The position numbers were made by a program, and so were the translations under genes. A stretch of 7,164 nucleotides of DNA. It comes from Elusimicrobia bacterium RIFCSPLOWO2_01_FULL_64_13 (GTDB lineage Bacteria > Elusimicrobiota > Elusimicrobia > 2-02-FULL-39-32). The notes beneath the pieces were generated by a model, which saw nothing but the letters and a program-made list of their open reading frames with translations, searched no databases and was not told the origin of the DNA. The stretch lies in NCBI GenBank assembly GCA_001800095.1, contig MGUT01000020.1:4472-11635 (forward strand), given 5' to 3'. Position 1 is the first letter of the stretch, and each line of letters opens with the position of its first letter. This document shows, piece by piece, positions 1 to 5,024 of the stretch.

Positions 1-87
1 GGGCAGGCCGCTCGACACGTCCACCTCAACGGAAATAAGGATCCCGTCCACCCCCCGGACCGCGCACGACCAGACCCTGGATAGCAT
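1..87 (-). CDS. comM: YifB/ComM-family Mg-chelatase-like AAA+ ATPase, N-terminal 29 codons only
   Basis: The minus strand from the ATG at 87 reads MLSRVWSCAVRGVDG followed by ILISVEVDVSSGLP, then leaves the window. This matches the N-terminus typical of the YifB/ComM family (ML.KV.S.A..GID....VEVD.S.GLP), which precedes a Lon-protease-like domain and an AAA+ Mg-chelatase-type ATPase domain. In the family, ComM is a cytoplasmic hexameric helicase that drives branch migration when single-stranded DNA is integrated during natural transformation. The start is well fixed: an in-frame TGA lies at 136-138 and there is no other ATG, GTG or TTG in between. No Shine-Dalgarno sequence is visible just upstream (the bases are TACCATATCCTC), which is unusual. 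The gene lies 185 nt downstream of the second pump gene on the same strand, with a hairpin repeat between, so it is probably transcribed separately. Only the first 29 codons are visible, so the ATPase motifs cannot be checked. Confidence 0.82.
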   Translation of the reverse strand, partial: MLSRVWSCAVRGVDGILISVEVDVSSGLP

Positions 88-181
88 GAGGATATGGTAG
101 GAGTTTTGTGTGAGTTTGATATCCGGGGAATTATGTCAACATGGGTAGAAGATGCTGGAGCATTCACCCCCACCTTGATCC

Positions 182-217
182 CGCCACACATCCGGCGGGT
201 CGCCTTGCAGTGTGGCG
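182..217. repeat. 8-bp inverted repeat with nested 4-bp stem and a competing fold
   Basis: CGCCACAC (182-189) pairs with GTGTGGCG (210-217). Within the 20-base loop, GGCG (194-197) pairs with CGCC (201-204), giving a branched or stacked hairpin. A mutually exclusive 7-bp stem also exists: GGTCGCC (198-204) with GGCGACC (214-220). All pairings are perfect Watson-Crick. The segment differs in composition from the C5/G5 hairpins beside it and may be a separate module of the repeat. Confidence 0.5.
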
Positions 218-218
218 A

Positions 219-239
219 CCTCCCCCATCAAGGGGGAGG
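219..239. repeat. Perfect 8-bp hairpin with C5/G5 stem inside the repeat
   Basis: CCTCCCCC (219-226) pairs perfectly with GGGGGAGG (232-239) around the loop ATCAA. It is similar in sequence to the neighbouring hairpin at 250-272 (CCTTCCCCC/GGGGGAAGG), as if the element carries two diverged copies of one hairpin unit separated by a short A/T-richer spacer at 240-249. On the minus strand it follows the first hairpin downstream of the pump 2 gene, so the two together could form a double barrier to transcription. Confidence 0.65.
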
Positions 240-249
240 AAACCAAATT

Positions 250-272
250 CCTTCCCCCCCTGTGGGGGAAGG
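250..272 (-). terminator. Perfect 9-bp hairpin right after the pump 2 stop; possible terminator
   Basis: CCTTCCCCC (250-258) is perfectly complementary to GGGGGAAGG (264-272), with a 5-base loop. On the minus strand the hairpin begins at the base directly after the stop codon of the second RND pump, which is where a transcription terminator would be expected. It is followed on that strand by AATTTGGTTTCC, only a weak T-rich stretch, so it is not a textbook intrinsic terminator. It may instead protect the mRNA 3' end or slow polymerase. It is also an integral part of the repeat at 165-288. Confidence 0.45.
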
Positions 273-3200
273 TTAGGATGGGGGGTGGTTTTTAACAGTC
301 ACAGATTTTTTCAGGCGGGAGCGGACGTCCTCGAGGATGAGGTAAAAGCCGGGGAGGACGATCAGGACGAGGAACGTGGAGGCGGTCAGCCCGCCGATCA
401 CCGTCACGGCCATGGGCTTCCACAGCGAACCTGAACCCTCCCGCGCCAGAGTGAGAGGCACGAGCGCCAGGATCGCCGTCAGGGACGTCATGAGGATGGG
501 ACGGATCCTTTCCTGCCCCGCCTGCAGAAGCGCGCGGAGTTCGCCCTTCGTTCTCCGGATCCGGTTGAAAACGTCGATGAGTATGATGGAATTGCTTACC
601 GATATCCCCCCCAGCATGATGAAGCCGATCATGGCGCTCAAGGTGACGGAGGTCTTCGTGACGTAGAGTAGGGGGATGGCCCCGAGGACGGTCAGGGGGA
701 TGGCCGTCAGGATCACGAGGGGCTGGGAATAGGACTCGAAGAGACTCGCCAGCACCGCGTAGATCAGGAGGAGCATGATGAGGAACGCGAACCGCGACTC
801 CTTCTCCGTCTCGACCATCTTGGGGAAGTCCCCGCCGAACTCGTAGTAGTAGCCGGTGGGCACCTCGATCCCGCCCAGGACGCCCGCGACGGATTCCGCC
901 ACCTTGCTCAAGGCCGTTCCCCCGCGGTTCGCGCTCACCTGGATCATGCGCTCGCGGTCCTTGCGCCAGATCTCGCTCGGCGTCAACCCGAACTCGAAAT
1001 CGGCGATCTGGCGTATGGGGACGAGCACGCCCCTGGGGTTGATGAGGGTGAGGTCCTCCACGTCCTCGAGGGTCTTGCGGTATTGCTCCTTCAAGCGGGC
1101 CACGGTCTCCACCTGGGCGGTGGGCGTGAGGAAATACGTCGCGCGCAGGCCGCGGATCTGCGCGTGGAGGGACTCGGCCACGTCCTGGACCGTCAGATTG
1201 AAGAGAGAGGCCTTCTCCCTGTCCATCTCGATCCTGACCTCGGGCCGGCCCGGCTTGTAGCGCAGCTTCACGTCCACGAGTCCCGGCACCTTCTCCAGTC
1301 CCTGCGCGATCCGCACCGCCAGGTCGCGCAGTTTCTCGTAATCGAAGCCGAAGACGTCGATGAGGAACTCCTTGGAGCTCACCGGCTCCGAAAAATAGAC
1401 GAAGGCGTCGAACTCCTGGCCGACCTGCCCGACCAGGGGCCGCAGGGAATCGATGACGTCCTGGGCGGAGCGGGTCCGCTCCGCCTGCGAGTACAGGGTC
1501 ACGTATATCTTCGACGACCATCCCTCGATCCGCGCCACGGACGATTTGACCGCCTTTTTGATCTCCGGGGTCTCGTCCAGGAGCTTCTCCACGACGCCGA
1601 CCACCTTGTTCGATACGTCCAGTTTCGTTCCGCTGGGCAGTTCCACGAATATGGTGAACTCGTTCTCCTCCGTGGACCCCACGTATTCCTTGTCCAGGCG
1701 GCCGTACAGGAACCCGCACCCGATCATCAGGGCCAGGAGCGTTCCGGCCATCCTGTAGCGGTGGCGCATGGAGACCGCCACCCAATGGCGGTAGCGCCGG
1801 AATCCCTTCCGGCCGCGGATGAGGACGGCGGACCCTCCCAATAGGACGAACGAGTCCTCATCCTCCTTCCCCTTCCTCCTCATGAGGCGCTTGACCCTGG
1901 CCTTGACGCGGGACGACCAGCGGCCGAGCGCCGCGTTCAGCCGGCGCGCCTGCTTGCCCAGATAGAGCCAGGCGTAGGACGAAAAAAAGCTTGTCTCCTT
2001 GGTCCAGCGCTCCGGGATGTTCCCTGAAAGGCACGGGATGACGGAAACGGAGACCAAAAGAGAGATCATCAACGAGGCCGTGACCGTGATCGACAGCCCG
2101 GTGTAGAGGGTGCGCACTTGGGGGTTCAGAAAAAGGATGGGGACGAAAACGATGACGCGGGTCAGGGTGGAGGCGGAAAGGGCCAGGAACATCTCCCCCG
2201 TGGCCCGGACGGGAAGGGTCCTGCGGCCCTCGTCCGGGTCCTCCTCGACCATGTGCCTGTGGCCGATGCGGCTGCGCTGGTGGAAGAGCCGGTCCCTGTG
2301 GCTGATGATGTTCTCAAGCACCACGATGGAATCGTCCACGACCATGCCCGTGGCGATGGCGAATCCGGATATGGTCATCACGTTCAGGCTCAAGCCCGCC
2401 CAATCCATCACGATCATGGGCAGGATCAGGGAAAGCGGGATGGACACGAAGATGAAGGACGCCGAGAGGATGTTCCGCAAGAACAGCAGGAGGACGATGG
2501 CGGCCAGGACCGCCCCTTCGAAGAGGGACCTGCGCACGTGCGACAACGCCTGGCTGATGGCGATGGACTGGTCCGAAACGGTCGAGAAGCTGATGCGCGG
2601 GTCCAGGCCGGATTCGAACTTTTTGATCTCCTCCTTTATTTTTTTGGTGACGGTGAGGGTATTGGCGAGCGCCTCCTTCTGCACGTAGGCCGAGACCACC
2701 GGCTCCCGGTTCAATCTGGAATAGGATTCCGGCTCGAGATAATAGTCGCGTATGTCGGCGATGTCCCGCAAGAGGATGCGCGACCCCTCCTTGGTCACCG
2801 CGATGGGCAGGGCCCCGATGTCGTCGATGGTCTTGAACGCCCCTACGGTGCGCACGAAATAGGCCCCCTTGGACCTCTCCATCTTGCCCGTGAGGATGTT
2901 CAGGTTCTCGGAGCCGATCTGGGATATGACCTGGCGGATGGGGAGCCCGTGCGCTTCCAGGCGGGTCTTGTCGAACTCCACCAGTATCTTCCGCTCCCTC
3001 CCTCCGCCGACCTCGACGTTGGCCACTCCCTCGATGCGCTTGAGCGCGGGCTTGAGCTGGTCGTCGGCGAGCTGACGGAGTTCCTCCGGGTTGAAATGTT
3101 TCGAGGAAAGGGCCAGGATCAGGATGGGGGACTGGTTCTCGTCGTAGCGGGAGACCACGGGCTTTTCGATCTCCCTGGGGAGCTTGCCCTTGATGCGCGC

Positions 3201-3539
3201 GAGGCGCTCCTGCACCTCGAGAGCCGCCCGGGAGGAGTCCGTGCCCGGCTTGAATATCAGAGTGATGACGGCCCGCTCCTTGCGCGAGACCGAGACCGTA
3301 TCGTCGAGATTGGGCAGGGCGGCCATCTCGTCCTCCACCGGTTTGGTCACCAGGGACTCGATGTCCTCCGGAGGCAGGCCGCCCCGGATGCCGATGAATA
3401 TGGTGAGCACCCCCGAATCCGCCCCCGGCATGAGGTCCACCGGCATCCTGAAGAATGAAGCGGCGCCCAGGATGACGAACACGGCGTAGATCATGAGAGT
3501 CGCGACGGGCCGGTCGATGAAGAACCTGATCGCCTTCAT
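273..3539 (-). CDS. RND-family (AcrB/COG0841-type) efflux pump, inner-membrane subunit, complete (pump 2)
   Basis: This is a 1088-residue proton-driven exporter of the resistance-nodulation-division family. Such pumps act as trimers in the inner membrane and pass substrate from periplasm or membrane to an adaptor and outer-membrane channel. The ATG at 3539 is chosen because it starts the canonical N-terminus MKAIRFFIDRPVATLMIYAV; the frame stays open further upstream only as a shadow. TM1 lies near residues 13-31, the first porter region near 33-337, TM2-TM6 at 339-502, TM7 near 598-613, the second porter region near 614-912 and TM8-TM12 at 917-1069. TM4 has the paired acids D402/D403 (GMVVDDSIVVLEN). 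TM11 keeps the Arg (RIRPILMTS, R1013). The AcrB Lys940 position in TM10 is Ser982, as in many non-AcrB relatives. The cytoplasmic TM4-TM5 loop and TM6-TM7 linker are longer than in the upstream pump. The start overlaps the stop of the upstream gene (ATGA), implying translational coupling. The last residues, NHPPS, come from the downstream repeat. The substrate cannot be told. Confidence 0.95.
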   Translation of the reverse strand: MKAIRFFIDRPVATLMIYAVFVILGAASFFRMPVDLMPGADSGVLTIFIGIRGGLPPEDIESLVTKPVEDEMAALPNLDDTVSVSRKERAVITLIFKPGTDSSRAALEVQERLARIKGKLPREIEKPVVSRYDENQSPILILALSSKHFNPEELRQLADDQLKPALKRIEGVANVEVGGGRERKILVEFDKTRLEAHGLPIRQVISQIGSENLNILTGKMERSKGAYFVRTVGAFKTIDDIGALPIAVTKEGSRILLRDIADIRDYYLEPESYSRLNREPVVSAYVQKEALANTLTVTKKIKEEIKKFESGLDPRISFSTVSDQSIAISQALSHVRRSLFEGAVLAAIVLLLFLRNILSASFIFVSIPLSLILPMIVMDWAGLSLNVMTISGFAIATGMVVDDSIVVLENIISHRDRLFHQRSRIGHRHMVEEDPDEGRRTLPVRATGEMFLALSASTLTRVIVFVPILFLNPQVRTLYTGLSITVTASLMISLLVSVSVIPCLSGNIPERWTKETSFFSSYAWLYLGKQARRLNAALGRWSSRVKARVKRLMRRKGKEDEDSFVLLGGSAVLIRGRKGFRRYRHWVAVSMRHRYRMAGTLLALMIGCGFLYGRLDKEYVGSTEENEFTIFVELPSGTKLDVSNKVVGVVEKLLDETPEIKKAVKSSVARIEGWSSKIYVTLYSQAERTRSAQDVIDSLRPLVGQVGQEFDAFVYFSEPVSSKEFLIDVFGFDYEKLRDLAVRIAQGLEKVPGLVDVKLRYKPGRPEVRIEMDREKASLFNLTVQDVAESLHAQIRGLRATYFLTPTAQVETVARLKEQYRKTLEDVEDLTLINPRGVLVPIRQIADFEFGLTPSEIWRKDRERMIQVSANRGGTALSKVAESVAGVLGGIEVPTGYYYEFGGDFPKMVETEKESRFAFLIMLLLIYAVLASLFESYSQPLVILTAIPLTVLGAIPLLYVTKTSVTLSAMIGFIMLGGISVSNSIILIDVFNRIRRTKGELRALLQAGQERIRPILMTSLTAILALVPLTLAREGSGSLWKPMAVTVIGGLTASTFLVLIVLPGFYLILEDVRSRLKKSVTVKNHPPS
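3536..3539 (-). other. ATGA start/stop overlap coupling the GT-C-like gene and pump 2
   Basis: On the minus strand the ATG of pump 2 (3539-3537) overlaps the TGA of the glycosyltransferase-like gene (3538-3536). No strong Shine-Dalgarno sequence precedes it (the preceding bases are CTTCAAGCTGAA). Initiation of pump 2 is therefore probably coupled to termination of the upstream gene, which would tie the amounts of the two proteins together. Confidence 0.8.
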
Positions 3540-5020
3540 TTCAGCTTGAAGATCACTCCGAGGGGGTCCTCCGCCATGACCTGGAACCGGGGGTCCGCCC
3601 GGACCTGCGCGATCAAATTCCCGAAGAAGTTTTTTCCGGCATAGCCGTAGCGGACGCGGAAGACGTCTTTGAGGATTTGGTAAGGGTCCGCCGTACGGCC
3701 GTGGGCCGCGTCCCGGTAGAGTTGGTAGAGGCCGGGATCCCAGGCGTACATGTAGATGGGATCCAGAGTGACGAAGTAGTCGTTCTGGGGGTTGAGTCCG
3801 ATGAAATACTGGGAATCGGACCAGTTGGCGTGGAATATGACCTCTCCCGGGGGGACGTTCCTCCTGAACCACCCGGCTACCCGCTCGTAATGCCCGTTGA
3901 CGAAACTCTCCATGAGAGCGCGCCGGCGGATCTGCCCCGCCGTGAGGAAGCCGGCGGCCAGGACGGCCGCTCCCAGTCCCCCCAGGGCCAGGAGGCGGGC
4001 CGCCCTCCCCATGCCCCGGACGTCCTCCCGATCCCAGGCGGAAAAATGCGCCCCCATCCAAAGAAGATAAAGGGGGTATCCGTGGACCGCGTACCTTTGG
4101 GACAGGAACATTCCCAGGAAAAAGGGGGCCGAGCAGACGAAGAACGCCTTGGCCGGGAATCCGGCCTTCACGGGCCGGACCATGAGGGCCGCGATCATGA
4201 ACAATATGGCCGGAAAAAGGAGAGGATACCCCAGGAGAAGGTCCCGGGTGGAGATGGGGAAGAACTCGGCCCCCAGCTCCAGGACCCCGCCTTTGGCGGC
4301 GTAATAGGGGACCAGGAAAAGATTGAGTTTGGTGAAGAGGATATTGTTGGGAAAATTAGGGTGAAGGAGGATGCCGGCCAGGAGCCCACCGGCGGAAGCC
4401 GCGACCGGCCTCCAGGAAAATCCCCCTTCGGGGCCATCCTCGAAATGCCTGACAAGTTCTATGGCGACGGCGAAAAAGACCATGAGGGGGGCCGTGATGT
4501 GCTCCAGCCCGTAGAGGAACGCCAACGCGAAGATCCACGGCAGTTTCCTGCGGATAAGGAAATGGATCCCCAGGACCATCAGGGCCATGGCCGCCACCAT
4601 GGAGCGTGGCCGGCTCAAAGCGTAAAGGAAATGGTCCGAAAGAAGGAGCGCGGCCAGAAATAAGGGGACTAGGGCGGGATGAGAGTATTTTTTCAGGACC
4701 AGCCAGAACACGATGATGAAAAGCGCGGCGGTGAAGCAGGCGGCGAGCTTCCCGCCCAGGACCAGGTCCTGGACCATGGTGAAGGGGACTAAAAGGACAT
4801 GGTAGAGGAAATCCTTGTCGGCGAAACGGTCGGCGAAGAACGAATAGCGGGCCCAATGGAAGCTTTTCAAGGGACCCGTCGTCCGGATGAGGTCCGCCAC
4901 CCGGATGTGGTAGTATCCGTCCGCCTCCCAAAGGGTCGGCGTCAGGAACTGGACCTTGACGACCGCGAGGATGGCCGCGGCCAGGACCCCGAGGGCGGCG
5001 TACCTTAGATTCCTTTCCAA
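3536..5020 (-). CDS. Polytopic GT-C-type glycosyltransferase-like membrane protein, distantly STT3/PglB-like
   Basis: This is a 494-residue protein with about 11-12 hydrophobic segments (first at about 7-25, last at about 342-362) and a soluble C-terminal part of about 130 residues. The first outside loop has EADGYYHIR (32-40), like the acidic, metal-binding loop motif of STT3/PglB/AglB oligosaccharyltransferases. A second acidic cluster, ADKDFLYH (67-74), follows; paired acidic sites in this loop are a GT-C hallmark. The C-terminal part has HANWSDSQYF (397-406) and then TLDPIYMY (418-425), positioned like the WWDYG region of STT3 but not identical. Family enzymes transfer sugars from polyprenyl-linked donors on the periplasmic face, to protein in STT3. 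At 494 residues it is much shorter than PglB (about 710), so N-glycosylation activity is not established; it may transfer to a lipid or polymer. The start is TTG at 5020, the only start candidate after an in-frame stop at 5036-5038. It sits 4 nt after pump 1 and overlaps pump 2, so all three are probably co-transcribed. The GT-C class is fairly secure; the exact role is unknown. Confidence 0.7.
   Translation of the reverse strand: MERNLRYAALGVLAAAILAVVKVQFLTPTLWEADGYYHIRVADLIRTTGPLKSFHWARYSFFADRFADKDFLYHVLLVPFTMVQDLVLGGKLAACFTAALFIIVFWLVLKKYSHPALVPLFLAALLLSDHFLYALSRPRSMVAAMALMVLGIHFLIRRKLPWIFALAFLYGLEHITAPLMVFFAVAIELVRHFEDGPEGGFSWRPVAASAGGLLAGILLHPNFPNNILFTKLNLFLVPYYAAKGGVLELGAEFFPISTRDLLLGYPLLFPAILFMIAALMVRPVKAGFPAKAFFVCSAPFFLGMFLSQRYAVHGYPLYLLWMGAHFSAWDREDVRGMGRAARLLALGGLGAAVLAAGFLTAGQIRRRALMESFVNGHYERVAGWFRRNVPPGEVIFHANWSDSQYFIGLNPQNDYFVTLDPIYMYAWDPGLYQLYRDAAHGRTADPYQILKDVFRVRYGYAGKNFFGNLIAQVRADPRFQVMAEDPLGVIFKLK
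5018..5020 (-). other. TTG start codon of the GT-C-like gene, 4 nt after the pump 1 stop
   Basis: In this frame an upstream stop at 5036-5038 leaves only the TTG at 5020-5018 as a usual start codon. The next methionine lies beyond the first membrane segment and the acidic loop (about residue 82), which would delete the conserved loop. No purine-rich Shine-Dalgarno site is clear ahead of it. Together with the 4-nt gap after the pump 1 TGA (5027-5025), this suggests re-initiation by ribosomes finishing pump 1, probably at a reduced level. Confidence 0.65.
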
Positions 5021-5024
5021 GGGA

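Larger units (their letters stand above)
165..288. repeat. MITE-like or intergenic palindromic repeat of GC-rich hairpins
   Basis: The segment is bounded by imperfect inverted ends. CACCCCC at 165-171 pairs with GGGGGTG at 281-287, and weaker similarity extends inward (CTTGATCC against GGTTAGGAT). Inside are three hairpins: 182-217, 219-239 and 250-272. The C-run/G-run hairpins flanked by CACCCCCACC-type ends look like short non-coding palindromic repeats remembered from many environmental diderm genomes; that likeness is from memory and no search was run. There is no open frame of its own and no clear target-site duplication. The right end runs into the pump gene: the stop codon at 273-275 and the last five sense codons (276-290) lie in the repeat. 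The rest of the intergenic space (88-164) holds nothing recognisable. The exact outer borders are uncertain by several bases. Confidence 0.7.

Noticed and set aside
134..139. TTGACA on the minus strand upstream of comM as a sigma-70 -35 box
   Set aside because: The hexamer is perfect, but no acceptable -10 box lies 16-18 bases downstream (AACTCA at 17). One consensus box alone is weak evidence.
289..293. TTTTT after the right repeat end as a plus-strand intrinsic terminator
   Set aside because: There is no plus-strand gene before it for it to terminate. The long-range pairing of the repeat ends is short and imperfect.
94..434. Small plus-strand open frames across the repeat (94-276 and 141-434)
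   Set aside because: They translate the hairpin repeat and the antisense of the pump 2 end, and show no protein-like features.
292..1785. A 497-codon open frame on the minus strand overlapping pump 2
   Set aside because: It is an alternate frame inside the well-supported RND gene. The translation is Arg/Gly/Pro/His-rich, without membrane segments or a recognisable domain, as expected from GC-biased codons.
3540..4061. N-terminal extension of pump 2 to an ATG at 4061
   Set aside because: The extra 174 residues are low-complexity and lie over the C-terminal coding part of the GT-C-like gene. The family N-terminus begins at the ATG at 3539.
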